Positions 39,103 through 48,172 are shown, counted from the first letter of the stretch. The stretch is 64,000 nucleotides of DNA from Methyloterricola oryzae (GCF_000934725.1 NZ_JYNS01000001.1:558001-622000); one strand, 5' to 3'. Made by a program: numbers and translations. The notes: generated from the sequence alone by a model not told the origin.

Positions 39103-40176
39103 TTGAACGCCACGCCACAGGAGATGCCCCGCCGCCGTCAGGCCCGCACCGCCGGCCCCAGCGGCAACTATTGGTACGCGGTCGAACTGGAGCGCAACCT
39201 GAAGCCGGGGGAAGTGAGAAAGGTGCGGTTCTGGAAACAGGATATCGCCCTCTACCGCACCGCCGACGGCAGCCTGCACGCGGTCGAGGATCGCTGCGCC
39301 CACCGCCAGCTTGCCTTGTCCAAGGGCTTCGTGGAGGACGGCAACCTGGTCTGCAGCTATCACGGCTGGAAGTTCGACGGCTGCGGGCGCTGCGTGGAAA
39401 TTTCCCACGAACTGGGCAGCGGCCGCTCGCAGTTGCCCAAGATCCGGCTGCGGCACTACCCGGTGCAAGTGCGCTGGGGCTTCATCTGGCTGTTTCCGGG
39501 CGACCCGGAACTGGCCGACAGCGTGAGCCTGCCCCACATCCCGCAGCTGGAATGCGCCGAACCCTGGCCCTTCTTTCCCATCGACGTCACCATCAAGGCA
39601 CACTTTTCCATGATCGTGGAGAACGTGTGCGACTTCAATCACGAGTATCTGCACCGGCACAAGCGGCCCTTCGTCAAGCCGACGCTGCGCGACTGGAAGC
39701 GCGAGGGCGACGCCATCCGGGTCTACTACGACACCCGCTTCAACGAAGGAGCGGTGGCCAAGCTGTTCATGGAGAAGGGCGCGCGCGACCTCAAGGACAT
39801 CGAGATATGGTACGACTATCCCTACCAGGGCTCGGACATCGGCGGCAAGTACATCCACTGGCTGTTCATGCTGCCAGAGGACGAGCGCACCACGCGTTGC
39901 TTCTTCGTGTTCCTGTTCGGTCCCATCCACATCCCCCTGGTGAACTGGAAAATGCCGGAAGTCCTGCGCAAGCCCATTCTGTGGATCACCAACAAGGCCT
40001 ATATCGAGCCGCTGCTGGCGGAGGACCAGTGGGCCCTGGAACTGGAGCAGGAAGGCTTCGAGCGCCATCCGGACAGCGCCCAGATCGAACTGAACCCGGC
40101 CATCCGCCATTTCCAGAAGCTGACCCTGGAAAAATGGGAGGAATATTCGAACCCTCTCGCGGCCGAGGCCGGCTAG
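39103..40176 (+). CDS. Rieske non-haem iron oxygenase, candidate sterol C-4 demethylase subunit SdmA
   Basis: A 357-aa ring-hydroxylating-type oxygenase alpha subunit. The Rieske cluster ligands are C65-x-H67 and C84-x2-H87 (CAHRQLAL...CSYHGW), and the mononuclear iron site follows as VCDFNHEYLHRH. In methanotrophs, an SdmA Rieske oxygenase and the SdmB reductase remove a C-4 methyl from sterols. The immediate downstream 3-beta-HSD-like gene (18-base gap) supports this reading; other aromatic or lipid substrates are not excluded. The TTG at 39,103 has GAGAG upstream; ATG at 39,124 would give a product 7 residues shorter, but GGAG is immediately adjacent to it. Confidence 0.75.
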   Translation: MNATPQEMPRRRQARTAGPSGNYWYAVELERNLKPGEVRKVRFWKQDIALYRTADGSLHAVEDRCAHRQLALSKGFVEDGNLVCSYHGWKFDGCGRCVEISHELGSGRSQLPKIRLRHYPVQVRWGFIWLFPGDPELADSVSLPHIPQLECAEPWPFFPIDVTIKAHFSMIVENVCDFNHEYLHRHKRPFVKPTLRDWKREGDAIRVYYDTRFNEGAVAKLFMEKGARDLKDIEIWYDYPYQGSDIGGKYIHWLFMLPEDERTTRCFFVFLFGPIHIPLVNWKMPEVLRKPILWITNKAYIEPLLAEDQWALELEQEGFERHPDSAQIELNPAIRHFQKLTLEKWEEYSNPLAAEAG

Positions 40177-40194
40177 GCCAAAAGGTACGCCACC

Positions 40195-41181
40195 ATGACG
40201 ACGCTGGTCACCGGCGCCACCGGCCACCTGGGTGCCAATCTGGTGCGCAGCCTGCTGGCGCGCGGGGAGAAGGTCCGGGTATTCGTGCGTCCGCACACCC
40301 CGCAGACGGCGGTGGAAGGCCTGGCGGTGGAACGCGCCAGCGGCGATCTGCGGGATCGCGCCTCGATCCGCGCCGCCCTGGATGGCATCGAGAAGGTCTA
40401 CCACACCGCCGCCTTCGTCAGCATCCGCGACGGCGACCGCCAGGAACTGTTCGACGTCAACGTTCTTGGCACCCGCAAGCTGATGCAGGAGGCGCGGCGC
40501 GCAGGCGTGCGGCGGGTGGTGCATACCAGTTCCTTCGGCGCGGTGGGCATCAATCCCGAAGGCGCCTCGGACGAATCTTGGAGCGTCAGCCCCTTCGAAC
40601 TGGCCTCGGACTACGAGCGCACCAAGGCGGTGTCAGAGCATGACGTGCTGCTGGAAGCCCTTCGCGGCCTGGACGTGACCATCGTGAACCCGGCGGCCAT
40701 CGTCGGCCCCTGGGACTTCCGGCCCAGCCTGGTCGGCCGCACCATTCTGGACTTTGCCCAGGGCCGCATGCCGGCCTACGTGCCGGGCGCCTTCGACTTC
40801 GTCCCGGCCCAGGACGTGGTGCAGGCCTTGCTGCTGGCCATGGAGAAAGGCGAGCGCGGCGAACGCTACCTGGTGACCGGCGAATATCACGGCCTCAAGC
40901 AGATACTCACCTGGCTGCACGAACTAACCGGGGCGCCCATGCCGAAGCTGGCCATCTCGCCTCGCGTGATGCAGCAGGTGGCGCGCATCAAGGACCCCAT
41001 CGAAAAGCGCTTCTTCCCCCAAAAGGCACCGCGCTTCAACTACCACTCCATACGCCTGCTCAATTCCGGCAAGCGCGGCGACTCCTCGCGCATTCAGCAG
41101 GAGCTGGGCCTTGTGCCCACGCCAACACGCCAGGCTTTCGCCGACGCGGTGGCCTGGTTTCGCGAGCGAAAGCTGATCTAA
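40195..41181 (+). CDS. NAD(P)-dependent 3-beta-HSD/epimerase-like reductase, candidate SdmB
   Basis: A 328-aa extended short-chain dehydrogenase: TGATGHLGANLVRSLLARG at the N-terminus (coenzyme loop), HTSSFGAVG with the catalytic Ser, and YERTK (Tyr-x3-Lys). The family includes 3-beta-hydroxysteroid dehydrogenases and HpnA-type epimerases. Spacing and order behind the Rieske gene match the sdmA-sdmB arrangement. AAGG precedes the ATG. It ends 4 bases inside the convergent phosphatase gene. Confidence 0.78.
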   Translation: MTTLVTGATGHLGANLVRSLLARGEKVRVFVRPHTPQTAVEGLAVERASGDLRDRASIRAALDGIEKVYHTAAFVSIRDGDRQELFDVNVLGTRKLMQEARRAGVRRVVHTSSFGAVGINPEGASDESWSVSPFELASDYERTKAVSEHDVLLEALRGLDVTIVNPAAIVGPWDFRPSLVGRTILDFAQGRMPAYVPGAFDFVPAQDVVQALLLAMEKGERGERYLVTGEYHGLKQILTWLHELTGAPMPKLAISPRVMQQVARIKDPIEKRFFPQKAPRFNYHSIRLLNSGKRGDSSRIQQELGLVPTPTRQAFADAVAWFRERKLI

Positions 41182-41900
41182 TCGAAGGCGCGGCCGTTCC
41201 GGGCCGTCAGCAGCACCACCGTGATATTGTCGTTCCCGCCCGCCTCCAGCGCTGCATCCACCAACCGGTCGACTCGCGCGCTCGTGTTCGGTGTGGACGA
41301 CAGGATCCGTGCGATTTCCGCGTCCGGCACCTCCGAATTCAGGCCGTCGGAACACAGCAGCAGCGAATCGCCCGGCGACAGTTCGCCCGACACCACATCC
41401 ACCTTGATCTCCTGGTGCTCGGAGCCCCCCAATGCCTGGGAGATGACGTTGCGCCCCGGGTGGCTGGCCATGTCCGCCTCTTCGATCAGGCCCGCCTCCC
41501 AGAGCAACTGGACATAGGAATGGTCGCGGGTCAACTGCCGAAGGGCCCCGTTCCAAAGATAGGCCCGGCTGTCCCCGACCCAGGCAATTTGGTAGGACAA
41601 CCCGCGAAGTCGGGCCGCGACCACTGTGGAGCCCATGTCATGCCCGCCCTGCCCCAGCCCGGCCGCACGGTGAATGGCGCGGTGCGTGTCGAGTATCGCG
41701 CTGGCCAGTGCCTTGCCCTCACGAATCTGGCGCGGCAGCTCCTGCACAACCAGGCCGCTGGCCACCTCCCCCGAAGCATGTCCACCCATACCATCAGCCA
41801 CGGCCCAGAGACTCAGCTCAGGCTCGATGCAAAGGCTGTCCTCGTTGAGGGAACGTTTTCGCCCCGGGTGCGTGGCATAGGCAAACTCGACGCTGGTCAT
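41178..41900 (-). CDS. PP2C-family serine/threonine phosphatase
   Basis: A 240-aa soluble phosphatase of the Stp1/PrpC type, starting at MTSVEFAYATHPGRKRSLNEDS. The metal-binding motifs appear in order: RSLNEDS, AVADGMGGHASGEVAS, GSTVVAARL, IAWVGDSRAYLW, LLLCSDGLNSEV and GGNDNITVVLL. It is a full-length stand-alone domain. No partner Ser/Thr kinase is in the window. A longer reading into the next gene is an artefact. Confidence 0.95.
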   Translation of the reverse strand: MTSVEFAYATHPGRKRSLNEDSLCIEPELSLWAVADGMGGHASGEVASGLVVQELPRQIREGKALASAILDTHRAIHRAAGLGQGGHDMGSTVVAARLRGLSYQIAWVGDSRAYLWNGALRQLTRDHSYVQLLWEAGLIEEADMASHPGRNVISQALGGSEHQEIKVDVVSGELSPGDSLLLCSDGLNSEVPDAEIARILSSTPNTSARVDRLVDAALEAGGNDNITVVLLTARNGRAFD

Positions 41901-41925
41901 CCCCGCGCTACCCCGGCAGGCTGGT

Positions 41926-42249
41926 TCATCGGCTCCCCTTGAAGTCGGGCCTCTCGGTGATGATGAAATCATTGAGAACACCCACCGCCCGGAGATTCTC
42001 CTTGCCCATGGTAGTCTGGTACGTGCTGAAAAACAGGTAGTTTCTGCGCTCGGTCTGGCGTACCACCAAGCTGGAAGCGACGCCGCCAAACAAGTTACCG
42101 AGGGTGGCGACCAGTGGATTGTTCTGCTGCCGGGCCTGTTCGATGATCTCGCGGTTGATGAAATCATCGTAGTGTTTCAGGTCTGGATTGGTATAGGCCA
42201 ACAGGCCGAGCGCCGCGGTGAGCCCCGTGGCTGCGATGGTCCATTTCAT
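41926..42249 (-). CDS. DUF4359 family protein
   Basis: A 107-aa protein starting at MKWTIAATGLTAALGLLAYTNPD, with GAGGAGA upstream. The first 20 residues form a signal peptide or anchor. The pattern NPDLKHYDDFINREII and ERRNYLFFSTYQTTM is characteristic of DUF4359. It is probably periplasmic or membrane-bound, with unknown function. Its stop is 25 bases before the phosphatase start on the same strand. Confidence 0.85.
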   Translation of the reverse strand: MKWTIAATGLTAALGLLAYTNPDLKHYDDFINREIIEQARQQNNPLVATLGNLFGGVASSLVVRQTERRNYLFFSTYQTTMGKENLRAVGVLNDFIITERPDFKGSR

Positions 42250-42469
42250 GGCGGTCTCCTCGTTCAGGTATTCTCTGGGTGCGGCGGCATCATTGACACC
42301 CGTCAGCTGGCTCTGGGCAACCACAACAGGCCGCAATGCAGGCAGCTGGACTGCCTGCCCCTTCGCGCAGGCGGGGATTATAATCCGCGAGCGCAAGTCT
42401 TGAAATCGACGCCCGCGCCCGCGTGGGGTAGCATAGCGCGCTTCGTGATCTTGCCTTACTGCAACTGCT

Positions 42470-43555
42470 TTGACTCAGCCGCGCCCGAACCCGCCCGAAC
42501 TCCTGCTGTTGTATTGCCGAGCAGGCTTCGAAAAAGAATGCGCCGCTGAAATCCAGAATCGCGCGCGTGCCCTGCATATCGAAGGATTCTGCAAAACCAG
42601 CGACAAGTCCGGCTATGTGCTGTTCTCGCCCTATGATACCGCGCAGGTGTCCACGCTAGGCGAAGAACTGCGCTTCGCCGACCTGATCTTCCCACGTCAG
42701 TGGGTCTTCGCCCTGCCCTTGATCTCGCAACTGCCAGTCACGGACCGAATCACCCCGTTGCTTTCGGCCGCACGAAGTCTGGGCGGCCCCTTTTCCGACA
42801 TTCTCCTGGAAACGGCGGACACCAACGAGGCCAAGGAACTGTCGGTGTTCGTGCGCAAGTTCAGCACGCCCTTCGGCGCCGCGGCACAGGCTGCAGGCCT
42901 GGCGGGAGGGCGGCAGTCAGCACCGCGCCTGCACATCTTCTTCCTGGATTCCTCAAACGCTTATGTGGGGCTCTCCCATCCCGGCAATGCCTCGCCCTGG
43001 CCCATGGGGATCCCGCGGCTGAAGTTTCCGCGTTCGGCGCCCAGCCGGTCCACGTTGAAACTGGAGGAAGCCTTCCTCACCTTCCTCGGCCCGAACCACA
43101 AGGCACTGCAGCCCGGCATGCGCGCCGTCGATCTGGGCGCGGCGCCAGGGGGGTGGACTTGGCAACTGGTGCGCCGCAGCATACGCGTCACCGCCATCGA
43201 CAATGGCCCCATGGACCCGGCACTGCTGGAATCGGGCATCGTCGAGCATCTGCGGGTGGACGGCTTCCGCTATCTGCCGCCAAAACCGGTGGACTGGCTG
43301 GTCTGCGACATGGTGGAGCAGCCCGCCCGCATCGCCGCCCTGGCGGCCCGCTGGCTCGCCGGGCGGCATTGCCGGTACGCCATCTTCAACCTGAAACTGC
43401 CCATGAAAAAGCGCTATGACGAGGTGCGCGCTTGCCTGGAGCGGATCGCTGAATCCCTGGATGCCGCGGAGGTACCCTTCCGTCTGCGTGCGCGGCAGTT
43501 GTATCACGACCGCGAAGAAATCACCGTGTACGCCGAACGCTTAGGCAGTCGCTAA
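42470..43555 (+). CDS. rlmM: 23S rRNA C2498 ribose 2'-O-methyltransferase RlmM
   Basis: A 361-aa protein: THUMP-like N-terminal half (PPELLLLYCRAGFEKECAAEIQNRA, about 8-32), and a C-terminal RrmJ-type methyltransferase with VDLGAAPGGWTWQL as SAM motif I, DWLVCDMVEQP for motif IV, and FNLKLPMKKRYDEV with the catalytic Lys. Size and order match RlmM. The frame opens with TTG at 42,470 and has no clear ribosome-binding site; the next internal Met is too late. Confidence 0.93.
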   Translation: MTQPRPNPPELLLLYCRAGFEKECAAEIQNRARALHIEGFCKTSDKSGYVLFSPYDTAQVSTLGEELRFADLIFPRQWVFALPLISQLPVTDRITPLLSAARSLGGPFSDILLETADTNEAKELSVFVRKFSTPFGAAAQAAGLAGGRQSAPRLHIFFLDSSNAYVGLSHPGNASPWPMGIPRLKFPRSAPSRSTLKLEEAFLTFLGPNHKALQPGMRAVDLGAAPGGWTWQLVRRSIRVTAIDNGPMDPALLESGIVEHLRVDGFRYLPPKPVDWLVCDMVEQPARIAALAARWLAGRHCRYAIFNLKLPMKKRYDEVRACLERIAESLDAAEVPFRLRARQLYHDREEITVYAERLGSR

Positions 43556-43659
43556 GAACCAGCTCCCGTTTCCGGTGCCATTATTGTGCAAAATCGCACA
43601 AAAACCGTTCAAGCGTGTAACGAGCGTATCCGGCAATTAATTTTAAAGTATTGTTTTTA

Positions 43660-43761
43660 TTTTATAATTATTGTGGCACATATGATGCTTTGTATAACAG
43701 TGAAGAGCATGACTCCTTCCTATCTTCAGCGTTCGCCCACCCACAAGGTGGGCTTTTTTTT
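43660..43761 (+). ncRNA. Candidate small RNA ending at a strong terminator
   Basis: The 200 bases after rlmM are unusually AT-rich. A perfect -10 hexamer TATAAT stands at 43,663-43,668, with no good -35. About 65 bases later an intrinsic terminator with eight U occurs. No protein fits between them. An RNA of about 85-90 nucleotides is therefore plausible, but the stretch could equally be only the rlmM 3' region. Confidence 0.3.
43735..43761 (+). terminator. Intrinsic terminator
   Basis: GCCCACC (43,735-43,741) pairs perfectly with GGTGGGC (43,747-43,753) around CACAA, and is followed by eight T on the plus strand. It can end rlmM transcription or a short RNA starting near 43,675. Confidence 0.88.
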
Positions 43762-43763
43762 GC

Positions 43764-44483
43764 TCAGTGCTCCGCGCGCGAAGCCTTGGTGCTCTGCTCT
43801 CCCAGGGTGGAAGGCAACAGGGACGAGAAAAAGTCGCCGCGGGATCCGGAGCGCTTCCTGGCGGCTTCGAGGGAAGCCTGCAGCTCCTCTTTGAGCTTCT
43901 CGTCCGAAAGCCGCTGTCCAGGGCGCACCGGTGCCTGGTCGGCTTTCTGCAAATAGCTCAGCGCCTTCTCATATTCGCCTTCGTGCAGCCAGTAGTCCCC
44001 TAGGAAGAAATTGACGTCGATGGCATCGGGAAACATCTTGGCCGCAGATTCCAGGTAATGCAGGGCGAGTTCGTCGTCACCGTAGGAAATGGGCCAACCC
44101 GGCAGGCGGAAATAGAGATTGCCCAGGGTAATGAAGGCCGTGCCCTCCATCGCGCGGGGGTTCCGGTCGATGGACTGGATAAGGAGCTCGCGCGCGTCCT
44201 GCAGCCGGCTGAGGGAATCAAAGCCCCAATCTGACGCCGCCAGGGTGCACAGGATGATGGCTTGCATCACCAGGGGCTCGGCTCGATCCGGGTAGCGCTC
44301 GCGGAGCGCCTGCGTGCGCTCCAGCAAAGCCTTGAACGGAGCGACCTGCTGCCTGGAGGGCAATTTGTAAAATACCTCGGCCCATTCGTCCTGAATCTGC
44401 TGCACTTCGGGCGGCGTCTGCGCTGCGGCCGTACCAATCATCCACGCCGCTATGACAGCGGCGATATGCCCTCGAAATCTCAA
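43764..44483 (-). CDS. Exported TPR-like protein
   Basis: With a TTG start at 44,483 the product is 239 aa and begins with a signal peptide (RFRGHIAAVIAAWMIGTAAAQ). The mature protein is helical with TPR-like repeats: AFITLGNLYFRLPG, DELALHYLESAAKMFPDAIDVNFFLGDYWLHEGEYEKALSYLQKADQ. The C-terminus is Lys/Glu/Ser-rich. The start is uncertain, as the open frame reaches 44,573. Possibly a periplasmic scaffold; function unknown. Confidence 0.7.
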   Translation of the reverse strand: MRFRGHIAAVIAAWMIGTAAAQTPPEVQQIQDEWAEVFYKLPSRQQVAPFKALLERTQALRERYPDRAEPLVMQAIILCTLAASDWGFDSLSRLQDARELLIQSIDRNPRAMEGTAFITLGNLYFRLPGWPISYGDDELALHYLESAAKMFPDAIDVNFFLGDYWLHEGEYEKALSYLQKADQAPVRPGQRLSDEKLKEELQASLEAARKRSGSRGDFFSSLLPSTLGEQSTKASRAEH

Positions 44484-44851
44484 TACACTGATCCCACATG
44501 TTGAACAACGGCTTCGAGCGCCGGCGCTGGTCCGCCCCCCCCGAAAGCGACGGCAAGCATAAAGCCAGGCCAAGCCGAATTCAAATACCGAAAAGAAGGA
44601 ACACCCCCGGTGACGCTGTCATCATGCCGTCATGTTCCTGCTTCACCCTATGTGTGCAAGAGCAATCCCTCACGTTTGAAACGGAAGCCAGGGACGGATA
44701 CCAAGGACGGTCCCTCATACTCAGACCAGGAAAGCGCTCACCCCGATCATAAGGCCTGCGCGCCGGGCTGCCATAATAGGGCTTGTCAATGCGGGTAAAT
44801 TCATTAAGCTGGGGCATGAAGCGCCCATCCAACCGATTTGCAGGGACCGAA

Positions 44852-45613
44852 ATGACCAGTTCCAGTGACTTTCAAAGCCGCAGGCAGCACACGTCCCGCC
44901 AGTTCGACGAGGAACTGGCCGGGATACAGGGTCGCCTGTTCAACTTGGGCGGTTTGGCAGAGGAACAGATCACCCAGGCCATGAAGTCGCTGACGGAGGG
45001 CGATACGGCCCTTGCGGAGCAGGTGATCCGTGACGATTACAAGGTCAATTCCCTGGAAGTTGCCATTGACGAGGAATGCACACGGGTGCTGGCGCGCCGC
45101 CAGCCGGCCGCGAGCGACCTGCGCATGATGATGGCGGTGATCAAAACCATTACCGACCTGGAGCGGATCGGTGACGATGCCAAGCGCATCGCGCGCTGCA
45201 CCCTGCATCTGGCCACTTATTATCCGCGCAAGCAGCAACTGGCGGCCATCGACAGTTTCGGCGTACACGTCAGGGAACTGCTGAAGGACGCACTGGATGC
45301 GATGGCTCGGTTGGACGTAGAAATGGCCATGCGCGTCAAGCAGAACGATCGCCAGATCGACCTGGAATACCAGGACATCATGCGCGAACAACTGGCTACG
45401 ATGACCGAGGACGCCAGGCAGATCCCGGTGGCCCTCAACCTGATGTGGGTTGCGCGCTCACTGGAGCGCATCGGCGACCGCGCCTGCAACATCTGCGAAT
45501 ACGTCATCTACTATGTCCTGGGCAAGGACATCCGCCACATGACGCTCGAGCAGGCGGAACAGGACCTCCACGTCACCCTGCAACGGAATCCCGCTTCCGA
45601 CGTCCAACCCTGA
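44852..45613 (+). CDS. phoU: Phosphate-signalling regulator PhoU
   Basis: A 253-aa, all-helical protein with two tandem three-helix PhoU repeats: LFNLGGLAEEQITQAMKSL and RRQPAASDLRMMMAVIKTITDLERIGDDAKRIAR in the first, VALNLMWVARSLERIGDRACNICEYVIYYVLGKD in the second. The paired ERIGD metal motifs are intact. PhoU links Pst phosphate transport to PhoR signalling; no pst or pho genes are present in this window. AGGGA precedes the ATG at 44,852. Confidence 0.95.
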   Translation: MTSSSDFQSRRQHTSRQFDEELAGIQGRLFNLGGLAEEQITQAMKSLTEGDTALAEQVIRDDYKVNSLEVAIDEECTRVLARRQPAASDLRMMMAVIKTITDLERIGDDAKRIARCTLHLATYYPRKQQLAAIDSFGVHVRELLKDALDAMARLDVEMAMRVKQNDRQIDLEYQDIMREQLATMTEDARQIPVALNLMWVARSLERIGDRACNICEYVIYYVLGKDIRHMTLEQAEQDLHVTLQRNPASDVQP

Positions 45614-45705
45614 GCCTTTGCGGCTACAGGCCGCGGGACGCCGAGCAATTCAAGGTTTCGGCGCTGTCGCGCGGGCCACCTGGGGATCGGGATTTGCGGC
45701 TGCCC

Positions 45706-46164
45706 TCAGGCCTGACCGGCCGCTTGGATCTCCGCCAGGAATTCCAACGCCCAGCGTTCGACCCGTGGCAAGCACCCGCTCAGGGACGCGCGCTGCTCGG
45801 GGATATCGAAAAAACCGGGCTCGTTGAGGTAGGGATCGTGCATGCGGCCCACATCGACGGCGTCGTGGCTTAAATCGACGATACGCCCTTCAATGAGGTT
45901 GTATTGGTGCTGGTAATGGCCCCGCAACGCGCCGCCAAACACCCGATTCATGAACAAGGAGCCGAATTTGCAGGATCCGGAGAGATCGGTGGGCACCGGA
46001 ATGCGCCGTTCCGCCGCGAGTTCCACCCATTTGCGGAACACGAAGACCTTGGCCCGCGCGAAACGTTCGTAAGAGTAAGGCAGCGCAGCCTCGCGGCAAG
46101 CCGCCCAGTCGCGGGTTTCTTCCAGGCCTGCCATCACCGCGCGCCCGCCTGACTGGGGGATCAT
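45706..46164 (-). CDS. Unknown protein with possible transglutaminase-like Cys-His-Asp pattern
   Basis: A 152-aa soluble protein starting at MIPQSGGRAVMAGLEE. The start ATG overlaps the upstream TGA (ATGA), so it is translationally coupled to the 83-aa gene. Conserved-looking blocks are GSCKFGSLFMNRVFGG, GHYQHQYNLIEGRIVDLS and CLPRVERWALEFL. The order Cys, His, Asp within 40 residues is the pattern of transglutaminase-like/papain-like folds, but this is pattern reading, not a confirmed family. Confidence 0.5.
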   Translation of the reverse strand: MIPQSGGRAVMAGLEETRDWAACREAALPYSYERFARAKVFVFRKWVELAAERRIPVPTDLSGSCKFGSLFMNRVFGGALRGHYQHQYNLIEGRIVDLSHDAVDVGRMHDPYLNEPGFFDIPEQRASLSGCLPRVERWALEFLAEIQAAGQA

Positions 46165-46412
46165 TCGGAGATCGCTTCCTCCACGAACGGACACGCCTGC
46201 CCCGGCGACAGGCCCAGTTTGGTCAGCGCTTCCGCCGGGAGCGTGTCCACCACCGCCACCAACTGATCTTCTGCCAGAGCAAAAGTCTTGGTCACGAGGG
46301 CCGCGGCGGCATCCTCGGACGTCTCCCAGGCCGCATACATATCTACCTGCTGCTCGCCATCGCGCGGATCACCGCTGGTGACCTGCAACAACCAACCATC
46401 AATATCGCTCAT
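46161..46412 (-). CDS. 83-aa protein of unknown function
   Basis: A small acidic protein starting at MSDIDGWLLQV with GGAG 8 bases upstream. Composition is Ala/Glu/Asp-rich, with one cysteine near the C-terminus (PGQACPFVEEAISE). It is coupled by ATGA to the next gene, which makes a two-gene unit. No family is recognised. Confidence 0.6.
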   Translation of the reverse strand: MSDIDGWLLQVTSGDPRDGEQQVDMYAAWETSEDAAAALVTKTFALAEDQLVAVVDTLPAEALTKLGLSPGQACPFVEEAISE

Positions 46413-46588
46413 GCTTGTAACTCCGCTGAATGCCTGTACAACCCGTTCAGCGCCTCGGGTCCGGTCGCACGCACGGTCGATCCGGAGAGACGCCCCTGTG
46501 ACATTTACCGTACCATGGATCAGAGCGTTAGGGTGGGAAATGAGCCATTTACCGGCAGCGGCGAGCCTAAGACCGGAAGCCAACGGCC

Positions 46589-47227
46589 TCAATGCCAGTC
46601 CGGGAAGCGGCCCTGGCTGGCCAGCGCCTGCACCGCCTCTTCGAGTTCCTGCATGAAGGCTCGCCTACCCCCGCTCCAGGCCAGCGCTTCACCCACGAAC
46701 ACGTCGCAGAAAAAGGGCACCAAGATGGCCTCGCCCTTGGGCAGGGCCTTGCCCAAGCCGTGCATGAATACCGGAACGACCGGCACCTCCGGAACCCGTT
46801 CCGCCAGGTGCGCGATGCCGCTCTTGAACTGGGCCATGCTCTCCGGCGCGCCCCGGCTGCCTTCCGGAAACAGGATGAGGATATCGCCACGCTCCAGGGC
46901 CTCGACGCAGCCCGCCAGGGGATCCACGCCCCGCCGGGGCTTTCGTTCCAGAGGAATGATGCCGATGATGTTGAGGGCGAACCAGGCCAGCACCCGGTTG
47001 CGCAGAAAGTAATCCAGCGCCGCCACGGGCCGAAGACGCGGCAGCAAGGCGAGCGGAAACAGGCTCATCAGCACCAGGGTGTCCAGGTGACTGTTGTGGT
47101 TGGCGCAGACGATGGCCGGTCCGGTCGCCGGTAATCGCTGACGCTGACGCACGCTCAGCCCCAGAACCACCAGCACCAGAAAGCGCACGAACAGGGCGAA
47201 AAATCCGAATCGGAGCAGGCGCGTCAT
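46589..47227 (-). CDS. PlsC-type lysophospholipid acyltransferase
   Basis: A 212-aa membrane-associated acyltransferase. The catalytic box is NHNSHLD (H-x4-D), followed by the glycerophosphate-binding FPEGSRG and a later VPVVPVFMHG block. The N-terminus is a membrane helix. It is the third gene of a tight operon after the CdsA-like gene (3-base gap), supporting a role in making or remodelling a phospholipid. Confidence 0.9.
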   Translation of the reverse strand: MTRLLRFGFFALFVRFLVLVVLGLSVRQRQRLPATGPAIVCANHNSHLDTLVLMSLFPLALLPRLRPVAALDYFLRNRVLAWFALNIIGIIPLERKPRRGVDPLAGCVEALERGDILILFPEGSRGAPESMAQFKSGIAHLAERVPEVPVVPVFMHGLGKALPKGEAILVPFFCDVFVGEALAWSGGRRAFMQELEEAVQALASQGRFPDWH

Positions 47228-47230
47228 CGC

Positions 47231-48172
47231 TCAGAAGTACAGGTAGCGCACGAAATGGAAGAACAGCGGCGCGGTGTAGGTGAGACTGTCGATGCGATCC
47301 AGGATGCCGCCGTGTCCCGGTATTATGCTGCCGCTGTCCTTGACGCCGATATCGCGCTTGATGGCGGAAACCACCACATCGCCGATGAAGCCTGCAAGCC
47401 CGATCAACACGCCGGCGGCCGCCGCCTGGGGCAGTCCCATGGGTGTCAGCAGGGACGCCAGGGCCAGAGCCAACAAAACGGTCGTGGCCAAGCCACCGAG
47501 AAAGCCCTCCCAGGTCTTGTTGGGACTGACCTTGGGGATGATCTTGTGCCGGCCCAGGAGCTTGCCCCAGACATACTGGGCCACGTCATTGCTTTCCGTC
47601 AGCAGCACCAGGAACAACACCAGGCCGGCGCCCCCCGCTCCGGCCGCGTTCGCTCCGGGCAACACCAGCAGGAACGCCAGGTGGCTGATGCTGAAGACCA
47701 GGGTCATAAGCCCCCAGTGCAGCGTGCCCGCCGCCCGCAGGAAATCCTGGGTCTCGCCGATGAGCACCATGCGCATGGGCAAGAACAGGAAGGCATACAC
47801 CGGGATGAAGATGATGAACATGCCGTACCATTCCCTCTCGACCCAGTAGTACTGCAGGGGAATCGCGAGATAAGCCCAGAACAGCACTCGGCGGTCGGCC
47901 CGACGGGTTGGAATCAGGCTGAAGTATTCCTTCAAGGCCAGGAAACTCATGAAGGCGAAGAACACCAGGGAAAGCCCCCGGTTCAGGGCCAGCGCAGCCG
48001 TGAACACCCCGGCCATCACCCACCAGGACCGGACCCGCTGGCGCAGCTCGCCATAGTCACGAGCGGGGTTCCGTGTTTGCAGGAAGGTCGTCAGCAGCGA
48101 GGAGAAAGCCAGCAGCGCGAAGATGCCGCCGAGGGTCCAGGCAACCGCCGGGCTGACCGCAAGCCCGTTCAC
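47231..48172 (-). CDS. CdsA-like phosphatidate cytidylyltransferase
   Basis: A 313-aa polytopic inner-membrane protein of the CDP-diglyceride synthetase family, with about eight hydrophobic segments and the C-terminal signature SAIKRDIGVKDSGSIIPGHGGILDRIDSL. It makes CDP-diacylglycerol from CTP and phosphatidate. It starts with GTG inside the end of the transferase gene (GTGA overlap). Because CdsA is usually beside the LPS/outer-membrane assembly genes, this copy in a dedicated lipid operon, as in the E. coli ynbAB arrangement, may be a paralogue. Confidence 0.9.
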   Translation of the reverse strand: MNGLAVSPAVAWTLGGIFALLAFSSLLTTFLQTRNPARDYGELRQRVRSWWVMAGVFTAALALNRGLSLVFFAFMSFLALKEYFSLIPTRRADRRVLFWAYLAIPLQYYWVEREWYGMFIIFIPVYAFLFLPMRMVLIGETQDFLRAAGTLHWGLMTLVFSISHLAFLLVLPGANAAGAGGAGLVLFLVLLTESNDVAQYVWGKLLGRHKIIPKVSPNKTWEGFLGGLATTVLLALALASLLTPMGLPQAAAAGVLIGLAGFIGDVVVSAIKRDIGVKDSGSIIPGHGGILDRIDSLTYTAPLFFHFVRYLYF

